The position numbers were made by a program, and so were the translations under genes. A stretch of DNA of 64,000 nucleotides from NCBI GenBank assembly GCA_023453795.1, contig JAEXSP010000044.1:27692-91691 (forward strand), written 5' to 3'. The notes beneath the pieces were generated by a model. The model worked only from the letters and a program-made list of their open reading frames with translations, ran no database searches and was not told the origin of the DNA. This document shows positions 53,233 through 60,781 of this stretch, one piece after another (the stretch's first letter is position 1; each line of letters opens with the position of its first letter). Source of the DNA: Bacillota bacterium (GTDB taxonomy: Bacteria; Bacillota; Clostridia; Acetivibrionales; JAEXSP01).

Positions 53233-54042
53233 TTAATCAATCCTGATTACTTCTCTGGACTCCATATTAAACCCATATTTGCGCGGAAGTACATGGAGTG
53301 TTACATTATTTATTGCTAAAATCTCATCCGGCTGCAATTCCGATACGTTAGAGCTTTTTATGCTTCTGCCGTCTATTACAGTTACGGCATTAGTCCCGAT
53401 TACTTCAAAATGATCATCCGGAAAAACTCTTATTGCCGTATCTTCATCTATGCCTATTCCCAATACATAAGGGTTTTCTGCAACACCGCAGAGAAGCCGC
53501 CCTGTCCGGCCCCTTTGGTCAAAGTGCTGATCTATAATTGTTTCCTTCAGAAGACCCAAGCCCGGAGCCATTTTCAAAGTGCATTTCCTGGCAGGGTCAT
53601 TGCTTTTGCCGTCAACTATCATTGTATCGCTCATTGCCGAGGCGCCCGCACTTGTCCCTGCTATCACACATCCATTCTCAAAAGCCCTTTGGAGTGCGGA
53701 ATAGATTTTGGTTCCGCCCAGTATACTGGTAATCCTCAACTGATCTCCTCCGGTAAAAAAAATGCCCGTTGCCTTTTCAACTGTTTCGGCATTGAAATCA
53801 ATATTTGCGTCCTCTCTGGAATTTATATTCATAACCTTTATTTCATTTACGCCAAGTCCCTGGAATACCTTTCTGTATTCATCTCCTGCCTCCTGGGGCT
53901 TTTCGGTTGCAGTCGTCATGACTATGAGATCAGCCTTATTTCCCCCGGCTATATCAACCACCTGCTTCAATATGTCCCTTTCTCCGTATTTGTCTTCCTT
54001 GCCGCCTATGATTACAAGATTGCCCTTAACCTTTTGTCCCAT
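53233..54042 (-). CDS. cphB: Cyanophycinase
   Basis: 269 residues, serine peptidase of the class I glutamine amidotransferase-like fold. GTSAGASAMSDTM holds the catalytic serine; GLLKETIIDQHFDQRGR and FFTGGDQLRI are conserved. It releases beta-Asp-Arg dipeptides from cyanophycin inside the cell. No signal peptide. Transcribed ahead of cphA. Confidence 0.94.
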   Translation of the reverse strand: MGQKVKGNLVIIGGKEDKYGERDILKQVVDIAGGNKADLIVMTTATEKPQEAGDEYRKVFQGLGVNEIKVMNINSREDANIDFNAETVEKATGIFFTGGDQLRITSILGGTKIYSALQRAFENGCVIAGTSAGASAMSDTMIVDGKSNDPARKCTLKMAPGLGLLKETIIDQHFDQRGRTGRLLCGVAENPYVLGIGIDEDTAIRVFPDDHFEVIGTNAVTVIDGRSIKSSNVSELQPDEILAINNVTLHVLPRKYGFNMESREVIRID

Positions 54043-54147
54043 GCCATTCCTCCAAAAGATAATAACATGTATATTTTTTCCCTTGGTATTTTTATTATTC
54101 AGATTTTTGAAATTTTATCCATAACATTAGTATCCATCGAACAAGCT

Positions 54148-54188
54148 AAAAGACCTGACTCCGACAGAAAATCAAAGTCAGGCCTTTG
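54148..54188 (-). terminator. Terminator behind the small membrane protein gene
   Basis: AAAGGCCTGACT / AGTCAGGTCTTT stem around a 15-base loop, followed by TT on the minus strand. It separates the upstream genes from cphB. Confidence 0.7.
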
Positions 54189-54241
54189 CATCATCAATTC
54201 TGATACAGGGCTCAATTCAAATGCCCTTGCTGATTAATTTA

Positions 54242-54514
54242 CTATATTCCAATGTAGTGCCTTAAATAATTGAATATGACTCCGTTAAAAATAAGGCCTA
54301 TTCCCATAAGAATTACACTGCTTGCTATTAATGGGAGTCCTGTCCGGCTGCCGCCTTTTGAAAGCAGGATACCTGAAATTACACCCACCAGGCCAAAAAT
54401 GGGAGGGTATATTATTAGAGAAAGTATTGCAGAAATCCATCCTATTGTTGAAAGCAAAATGTTGAATTTTCCGGCTCCAACCCGGCTTGTTCTGTTGCTG
54501 TTCATTCCATCCAT
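54242..54514 (-). CDS. Small membrane protein (two spans)
   Basis: 90 residues from the ATG at 54514 (GGGTGAT upstream). Two hydrophobic segments, ILLSTIGWISAILSLIIYPP with GLVGVISGILL, and GLPLIASSVILMGIGLIFNG, form a DUF4190-like small integral membrane protein. Function unknown. Lies between the dipeptidase and cphB. Confidence 0.65.
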   Translation of the reverse strand: MDGMNSNRTSRVGAGKFNILLSTIGWISAILSLIIYPPIFGLVGVISGILLSKGGSRTGLPLIASSVILMGIGLIFNGVIFNYLRHYIGI

Positions 54515-54576
54515 ATTATCACCCGAATTTAGTATTATCACGATTTTTCATAGTTATTCGTGTTTTTTGAATTTTT

Positions 54577-55722
54577 CTAGCCTTCATATTTTCCCTTTTT
54601 AATGGGTTTTCCGTTATCTAAAAGCATTTCTCCCATCGCAAAAACTTTTTCTATGTTCATCTGCTGATCCATTACAACCATATCTGCATCAGATCCTATC
54701 GAAAGAGTTCCCTTTCGGGGAAAAAGCTTTAATATCTTGGCAGGATTTACAGTGACACATCCAAGAACAGCCGCCATATCCAGCTCCTTCTCTTGTATGC
54801 TGCTTCTTATGTCGTCAAACAATGTTTTTATTTTACATATTCCATCACTGCCGTTAACCGCAGGCATGCTTCCGTTTCCATCAGAAGAAACTGTAACATT
54901 CGAGGTATTGATACCGCTCTTTATCAAAATATCCAATGCATCTTCAACAGCATAGCCATTACCTGAAATCTCACCTGCCGTCAGATCAATATTTCCGCCT
55001 TTTTTCAGCAATTCAACTGCTTGCTCGAAAAGCTTCCTGTTTCTATTGACATGTGTCGGAACAAACATACCGATGGGGAAATCTGTCTCATCCAGAAGCT
55101 GAAGCAGCATAGACAAGCCACCCTTTCCATCTCCGATATGTATATGGACAACCCCCGCTTTTGAGCCAATCATTCCTCCGACCCTTGCTTCATAGGCCAA
55201 ATCCTTAAGCATCTGCGTCGAGGGATGAGAAGATCTGTAATCCGAAAGTGCAATTTCACCAACGCCTATTATTTTATCTATATATGCAATATCTGTTATG
55301 ACTTTACCTGTCAAGGTTGCGGTCGGGACCCCATAGCTTCCGGTATAAATATACGTGGAGACTCCTTCTATTTCCAGCGAGCGCGCTTTGGCAAGAAGCC
55401 CCGCTATGTTTCTTGTATAGCAGTCAACTCCAAGGACTCCAACAAGTGTAGTCACTCCCGAACATAAAATGTCTCCCATCATCAATTCCGGTATTCTGCT
55501 GGATGGCCCTTCTTCGCCGCCCCCACCGGTAATGTGGACATGCTGGTCAATAAAACCCGGGCAGATAATCCTGTCTGCACAATCGATTACTTCCAATCCC
55601 GGAATGCTCATATCCGCACTGTTCTCACTTATAGCAGCGATTTTGCTTCCCGCAATGAAAATATCCCTTTTGCCTATCTTTTCAGGAGCATAGCACACTC
55701 CGCCTTTAATCAACTTAAACAC
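54577..55722 (-). CDS. iadA: Isoaspartyl (beta-aspartyl) dipeptidase
   Basis: 381 residues. The GTG at 55722, directly behind GGAGG, gives the family start MFKLIKGGVCYAPE; the longer upstream frame has no support. Amidohydrolase fold: FIDQHVHITGGGGEEGP (HxH and a hallmark glycine run), HIHIGDGKGG and SSDGNGSMP with the metal aspartate. It hydrolyses beta-Asp-X dipeptides, including the beta-Asp-Arg released by cyanophycinase, so with cphB it would return free aspartate and arginine. Confidence 0.94.
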   Translation of the reverse strand: MFKLIKGGVCYAPEKIGKRDIFIAGSKIAAISENSADMSIPGLEVIDCADRIICPGFIDQHVHITGGGGEEGPSSRIPELMMGDILCSGVTTLVGVLGVDCYTRNIAGLLAKARSLEIEGVSTYIYTGSYGVPTATLTGKVITDIAYIDKIIGVGEIALSDYRSSHPSTQMLKDLAYEARVGGMIGSKAGVVHIHIGDGKGGLSMLLQLLDETDFPIGMFVPTHVNRNRKLFEQAVELLKKGGNIDLTAGEISGNGYAVEDALDILIKSGINTSNVTVSSDGNGSMPAVNGSDGICKIKTLFDDIRSSIQEKELDMAAVLGCVTVNPAKILKLFPRKGTLSIGSDADMVVMDQQMNIEKVFAMGEMLLDNGKPIKKGKYEG

Positions 55723-55976
55723 TTTTCCTCCATAATCGGACATTAATAAAAATATACTGTCCAATAAGTTGTGTTTCATGCTCAGCAATAGTTTCCACTT
55801 ATTTCCTCCATGTAAATTTCTACTACCAACAATAATATGTGTACATATGTTTTGTCCCATAGTTTTGTATTTACATTTATGTAATATTATAATTTGAAAA
55901 ACCCTTATATCTCTGATAAACTATACACTGAAGATTATGTAAAGTACTACAGATTATTTTATAAAGGGTGGTTGAA

Positions 55977-56612
55977 TTGTCTCCTGATTACAGTTCGTTA
56001 ACTTCCAAGCAAAAAAAGGTTTACAACGTAATAGAATCGTTTATTAAGCTTAAAGGTATTCCCCCAACTGTCAGAGAAATCGGCGAAATGGTGGGTGAGA
56101 AGACGCCCGGTGCAGTTCAGGGTATCTTAAACAGGCTTGAACAGAAAGGTGTGATAAAAAGGGAACTGGGTATGGCCCGCTCGATAAAGCTTGTCCTTGA
56201 GGACTCAAGTTATGTCAACCCCGTATATGTACCTGAACTCAAAAAAGTGTCAATGAGAAATCTAAACGATTTGCTGAACATATACAACATTAAAAAACAG
56301 CATCCGGTTTCTCAAGATCTTATTACACCGCATGAAAATCTTTTCATCCTTGAATGTCCCTTTGAAGGTCTGGCTGAGTGCTCTATCGTCCAGAATGATC
56401 TGCTTATTGTTTCCATGGATAAGGAATTTAATAACGGAGACATAGTTCTTGCAATATACGAAAACAATCTTCTTATTCGCAAATATTCAACTGCAGAAAA
56501 TCCGGGCATACTTAATTTAAATGCCTCTTCAAGCATAATAGACAAGCAGATTTTCAACAAGGATGAAGTGGTTTTGGTAGGAAAAATAATAGGTAAGTTT
56601 ACCAGGTTTTAA
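55977..56612 (+). CDS. LexA-like repressor lacking autocleavage residues
   Basis: 211 residues if a TTG at 55977 (GGGTGG upstream) is used; a GTG three codons earlier is the alternative. The N-terminal winged helix (LTSKQKKVYNVIESFIKLKG, IPPTVREIGEMVG, GAVQGILNRLEQKGVIKRE) is clearly LexA-type. The C-terminal S24-like domain aligns (NDLLIVSMDKEFNNGDIVLAIYENNLLIRKY), but the catalytic Ser of GDSM is Gly (PFEGL), the catalytic Lys is Arg (LLIRKY), and no Ala-Gly cleavage site is seen in the linker. It should not cleave itself upon RecA activation. A stable regulator outside the classical SOS response is likely. Confidence 0.88.
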   Translation: MSPDYSSLTSKQKKVYNVIESFIKLKGIPPTVREIGEMVGEKTPGAVQGILNRLEQKGVIKRELGMARSIKLVLEDSSYVNPVYVPELKKVSMRNLNDLLNIYNIKKQHPVSQDLITPHENLFILECPFEGLAECSIVQNDLLIVSMDKEFNNGDIVLAIYENNLLIRKYSTAENPGILNLNASSSIIDKQIFNKDEVVLVGKIIGKFTRF

Positions 56613-56624
56613 AATATTGCTTTT

Positions 56625-56653
56625 AACCTAAGAGGTATTCAGCCTCTTAGGTT
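56625..56653. terminator. Bidirectional terminator between the LexA-like and receiver-GGDEF genes
   Basis: AACCTAAGAGG-TATTCAG-CCTCTTAGGTT, a perfect 11-base stem, in the gap between convergent genes. Confidence 0.85.
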
Positions 56654-56666
56654 TATTGTTATAAGC

Positions 56667-57524
56667 TTACGTTTTTACAACATTAATGCTGTTGATTTTC
56701 TCAGAAAGCCTTTCTTCCAGGACTTCCAAAATCTTTTCCTTGATTTTGCCGTCATCAGGTAAAACTGCATTTGCAGATAATAATTCAAAATTAAGCTTCT
56801 TATTTTTTATCAAAGTATTAGTGCATAATATCTCTTTCAGCTTTTTCTCTATTTTTTCCACACCGGCCTTATCTGTATATGGCAAAAGCATTATAAAACG
56901 GTCGGAACCATATTGAAAAACCGTATCCGTCTCTCGTATCTTATTTTTTATGATTCTGAGCAACAAGCTGATAAATTTCTTCTTTTCATCGTCTAACTCC
57001 TTTTCTGATTCATCAAGGATGATCGAAGAAAGGATAAATGACAGCGGATGCCCTCCCCTGCTGGCACCCTTAACCTCCCGGCTCAGCATCTCGGAAAAAT
57101 TGAAAGTTGTTATATCCTCGTCAAGACTGAAGTCTAAAGCTTTCTCATAGGGTATCCCCAGAATTCTATATATTTTTTTTACTACAATGTCTTCATCGTA
57201 AGGTTTCGCAATAAACTCGACTGCTCCTGCCTCAATAGCCTTAATAATGTGCTTCTTGTCAGTAAACTTGGAGATTATTACAACAGGGACATTCATGCAG
57301 CTTTCTATGCTTTTCAGCCTGCTGATTGCATGAAAGGTGCTTTCTTCAATCGTGTTCATCGTCCAGACAATTGCATTAATGCTGTATTTCTTGTCTTGAA
57401 GAATATTGATTGCTTCTTTTTCATTTTTTACATTAATTATGCTGACATTTATATTTTTAAGAATGTTGTATAACTCAATCCTGGTTATTTCAAATTCATC
57501 AACAGATAGAAGGCAAAATCGCAT
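56667..57524 (-). CDS. Degenerate receiver-GGDEF protein
   Basis: 285 residues from the ATG at 57524 with AGGAGG eight bases upstream. Residues 1-120 are receiver-like; the acidic pair (VDEF) and the Lys (FIAKPYDE) are kept, but the phosphate-accepting Asp is lost (VWTMNT). Residues about 150-280 resemble a GGDEF domain whose signature reads YGSDRFIMLLP instead of GGDEF. It is unlikely to make cyclic di-GMP and may bind it or a protein partner instead. Confidence 0.82.
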   Translation of the reverse strand: MRFCLLSVDEFEITRIELYNILKNINVSIINVKNEKEAINILQDKKYSINAIVWTMNTIEESTFHAISRLKSIESCMNVPVVIISKFTDKKHIIKAIEAGAVEFIAKPYDEDIVVKKIYRILGIPYEKALDFSLDEDITTFNFSEMLSREVKGASRGGHPLSFILSSIILDESEKELDDEKKKFISLLLRIIKNKIRETDTVFQYGSDRFIMLLPYTDKAGVEKIEKKLKEILCTNTLIKNKKLNFELLSANAVLPDDGKIKEKILEVLEERLSEKINSINVVKT

Positions 57525-57706
57525 TAATCCATCCTCCTGAACAGGAATACTTTTCAACTTATATACATAATTATAATAATTCAGAAGTTGATAATCAATG
57601 AGTCTTTTACATCATTTGTAATGCATTCGACATAAGTTCCATGTTCAATGGAACAGTTAATTATTTGAATCGCTCTTCATCTTAAGATTTTCTTTTACCA
57701 GATATA

Positions 57707-57756
57707 AAAGTGCACCTTCAAACATCAATTTTAATCCAATGTTTGGGGTGCACTTC
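57707..57756 (-). terminator. Terminator behind the GH74 gene
   Basis: AAGTGCACC-CCAAACAT / ATGTTTGAAGGTGCACTT stem with an A/T-rich loop and a short T-run, 39 bases behind the stop on the minus strand. Confidence 0.75.
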
Positions 57757-57794
57757 GCTAAGCTGGTGGCTCTTAACTAAAAACTAAATCGCGA

Positions 57795-60416
57795 TCATTC
57801 AAATGAGGTAATTATTTTTAATAAATAACTTTTTATTAATGCAAAGTCAAGAGCATCTACTTTACCATCACGATTGACATCAGCGGCAATCATTTGCTTT
57901 TCAGTAAATGTCGTTGTACGGAGAAGATACATTTTTATTGCTGCAAAATCCAAAGCATCAACACGATCGTCTTCATTAATGTCTCCAAGTTTTGTAGGCT
58001 CAGAACCTGTAGGCTCACCGTATACAATACCTCTTCCGTTGGTTGCAACAAATACACGCCCATAAACTCTTAAGTCTCCTGTAATTGAGTAGTTTATGGA
58101 ACCATACTGGTGCTGGTCATCATTTACCCTGACCCAGCTTTTAGCCATATCATCGGAACGATAGACTGCATATAGACCGTCTTTTTCGCCGCACATATAG
58201 ATGGCCAGGTAGTCTCCACCATCCTTAGCTTTACCGAATCCAACTACATCAGATCTGGTAATGCCGTCAACTTTAATAATTGTTTTACCTCCGTCAGTTG
58301 TGTAGGAAAGGCCTGTCTTTGAACCGGGAATCCAAACATGCCCTTCTTTACCCGGAACTGCTTTAATTTTGGAAGCAGTAGACTCAAGGCCTGTTTTTAC
58401 AGCTGTAAATGTTTGACCTCCATCGTTACTTGAATAGAAAGTGCTATTTGCATAAGCATAGAATACTTTTGGATTTACTCTGTCTGAACAAACGTTTGCA
58501 CCTGCAGGAAGTGTGCTGACTGCTTTCCAGCCGCCATTTACAAAGCATACAACTCCCTGACTTGTGCCTGTTGACCAGACAAATGTTGAACCGTCGGCAG
58601 ACACTGCAACAGAACCACCCTGTATAATGTCATCTTCAGTACTTGCAGGGAAGGTATAACTTATATTTGGCTGAACTTCAGCCCATGTTGTGCCTCCATC
58701 TTTAGAAATGGCAACGCTTTTTTTGATCATTTCGTATTGTTCTTTATCGGTATTGCCTACTCTTACTATGGTTTTCGGATTGAGCTCTGCATAATCCATG
58801 CCTGTGGTGCTTGTAAACCTGGGATTTAGCATCATCATGCTCGGACCTGTTTTTAAATCTTTATGTACGAAGCCACAGATATCTCCAACCCCGCTTATCA
58901 GTTCTACGCCGTTAATCGGCGGACATATCAGGCTTAAGACCGCAGTTTCTTCAACCCCTGTTGCCATTACTTCGATATTTACAAATTTGCCGCTATCCCA
59001 ATCTGTCAGATTTTTTGAACCATAAATTGTAGCACCTGTACCATACATCATTTCATTGGAATCAAAAGGATTGATTGCTAGAGCGCTCATCATCCAGCCA
59101 AGCTTTGGTGCAGGATAATTCATTATTTCGTCGCCTTTTACCAAACCGCCGCTTGCTGCGTTTATCTTATTTCCAAAGGTAAGCCAGGGCGCTTTTGAAA
59201 TATCCATAGTATACTTCAAATTTCTTGATGGATATGAGTCTCCCATTTCCCATATTGCATCCCAAGTTGCACCTGCGTCTCTTGAGCGGAAAATAAAGTT
59301 ATCCGGCCACCAGGATTGAAGTGAAGATATTATAAGTGTATCAGGATTTTGTGCATCAACACTTAAACCACAAAATCCGTAGTAATTTTCATACTTTGGT
59401 GAGCCATCCCAGTTTTTTCCTGAAGGAGGTGTTATGTCTGTCCAAACACCAGTTTTTGTATCGTATTTATAAACTGCACCGTCATCACACTGATAAGGGC
59501 CTCCCCTGTCACAATATGTAACATATAAGATTCCCTTGCTGCTTACAACTGCATGCTGAGGTATACCGATTTTCAAGGCTTTACTGTTATGCTGTGTAAA
59601 AGTGCTTTCCGTAGGCTGGCCTGCAACCGGATTCCAGGTTGCACCTGCATCATGGCTGACATAAATCGGATTCTTTTTATCGGCAACACCAACATAAATA
59701 TCCTTTGTCGGTGAACCCTTAGTACCCTTATATGAATCGAAAGTTACAAAACACAAGCCCAAATTATCAGATGAGTATTCGAAATTCGGGTCTTCAACAT
59801 AGTTTCCTACATTTGTGAAGCTGCTGACCTTTGTCCATGTTTTACCGTAGTCTGTACTTTTCCAGAGGCCTTTACCGCTTCTTGCCGCAAAATATAATAT
59901 GTTATTGCTGTTGGGATCAACCATCAAACGTTCACCAACTGAACGTCCCGGCATGTTTCCTCCGAATTTGAAAGGCAGCTCTGTTCTCTGCCAGGTTTTA
60001 CCGTAGTCTTCAGAACGAAGAATATATCCGTTCATTGATGTCCAGCTGTTTGTATATGTACCGGCTGCTATATAAACTCTCTTTGTATCAACCGGATCGG
60101 TAGCTATACTTTCACACCCTAAAAGGTTCCATTCATCCGGTGATACCCAGTCGGTTAAAGGCTCCCATTCTAATGTTTGCTTGTTCCTTATATATGCTCC
60201 ACCCATGTCGGTACGGGCATAAACAAGGCCTTTCTCAGTTGGGTTATAAACAATTCCGCAGACATATCCGCCGCCTCCGCCGATTTTAACATTATTCCAA
60301 TTATACGAAGCACTTACGGCCCCATTTGCGGATACAGTTTGTGTTACTAGAGAAACACTTGTAAAAACAATAAGTACAGATAGAATTATAAATTTTTTAA
60401 TGCTTCTATTCTTCAT
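57795..60416 (-). CDS. xgh74A: Cellulosomal GH74 xyloglucanase with dockerin
   Basis: 873 residues. Signal peptide 1-30 (KKFIILSVLIVFTSVSLV, cut near TVSANG). GH74 twin beta-propellers fill about 35-795: VKIGGGGGYVCGIVYNPTEK, ARTDMGGAYIRN with a catalytic Asp and many Asp-box-like SxDxGxTW repeats (SEDYGKTW, STDYGKTW, SRDAGATW). The C-terminal type I dockerin (about 805-873) has two Ca-binding repeats, LGDINEDDRVDALDFAAIK and ADVNRDGKVDALDFALIK. It cuts xyloglucan and is anchored to the cellulosome through a cohesin. Clear ribosome site GGGGG. Upstream gene is a second cellulosomal enzyme. Confidence 0.96.
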   Translation of the reverse strand: MKNRSIKKFIILSVLIVFTSVSLVTQTVSANGAVSASYNWNNVKIGGGGGYVCGIVYNPTEKGLVYARTDMGGAYIRNKQTLEWEPLTDWVSPDEWNLLGCESIATDPVDTKRVYIAAGTYTNSWTSMNGYILRSEDYGKTWQRTELPFKFGGNMPGRSVGERLMVDPNSNNILYFAARSGKGLWKSTDYGKTWTKVSSFTNVGNYVEDPNFEYSSDNLGLCFVTFDSYKGTKGSPTKDIYVGVADKKNPIYVSHDAGATWNPVAGQPTESTFTQHNSKALKIGIPQHAVVSSKGILYVTYCDRGGPYQCDDGAVYKYDTKTGVWTDITPPSGKNWDGSPKYENYYGFCGLSVDAQNPDTLIISSLQSWWPDNFIFRSRDAGATWDAIWEMGDSYPSRNLKYTMDISKAPWLTFGNKINAASGGLVKGDEIMNYPAPKLGWMMSALAINPFDSNEMMYGTGATIYGSKNLTDWDSGKFVNIEVMATGVEETAVLSLICPPINGVELISGVGDICGFVHKDLKTGPSMMMLNPRFTSTTGMDYAELNPKTIVRVGNTDKEQYEMIKKSVAISKDGGTTWAEVQPNISYTFPASTEDDIIQGGSVAVSADGSTFVWSTGTSQGVVCFVNGGWKAVSTLPAGANVCSDRVNPKVFYAYANSTFYSSNDGGQTFTAVKTGLESTASKIKAVPGKEGHVWIPGSKTGLSYTTDGGKTIIKVDGITRSDVVGFGKAKDGGDYLAIYMCGEKDGLYAVYRSDDMAKSWVRVNDDQHQYGSINYSITGDLRVYGRVFVATNGRGIVYGEPTGSEPTKLGDINEDDRVDALDFAAIKMYLLRTTTFTEKQMIAADVNRDGKVDALDFALIKSYLLKIITSFE

Positions 60417-60781
60417 AAAATTAACCCCCTAGATTTTTACTCTTTATTCCTTACATTTGCGTAATAGTCTCAATAAGCTCCAATACCCATAAAACTAATG
60501 AACACAAAAAAACTTAGCCTCCTTTTTTTGAATGTAGTATCTTTAGCTAGTAAAAAATTAATATTATCACCCCCACATAAAAGAACTCTCTTTTAAATTT
60601 CTTTGCATTTTCAAAAATAACCTATTTAAACACCTACTTAAAGAATTCGAAATATCTCTTACTTTTTAGTCCAAATATTTTTATCCGATATCTACCGCCA
60701 ATACCATGCCCAAGTACTTTTTCTGCTTGAAAGCAACAAGGGAACGGCATTGCTGCCGTTCCCTTAAAGTCAGATAATTTT
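60417..60781. other. Intergenic gap between the GH74 and GH44 genes
   Basis: 365 bases. It holds the GH44 terminator hairpin (60738-60765), the GGGGG ribosome site of the GH74 gene and A/T-rich sequence. I see no open frame and no convincing promoter. Confidence 0.5.
60738..60765 (-). terminator. Hairpin behind the GH44 gene
   Basis: AAGGGAACGGCA-TTGC-TGCCGTTCCCTT, a perfect 12-base stem 17 bases after the stop codon. There is little T-run, so it may stabilise mRNA or act as a weak terminator. Confidence 0.65.

Noticed and set aside
53410..54237. Long forward open frame opposite cphB
   Set aside because: Antisense to conserved cyanophycinase motifs; no family features.
55841..55852. SOS box (GTACATATGTTT) upstream of the LexA-like gene
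   Set aside because: Only half of the GAAC-N4-GTTC consensus is present and it lies about 130 bases before the start; too weak to call.
60560..60580. SigI-type promoter element (ACCCCC) before the GH74 gene
   Set aside because: The sequence CACCCCCAC is on the plus strand, opposite to the direction of the gene, with no CGAA at the right distance.
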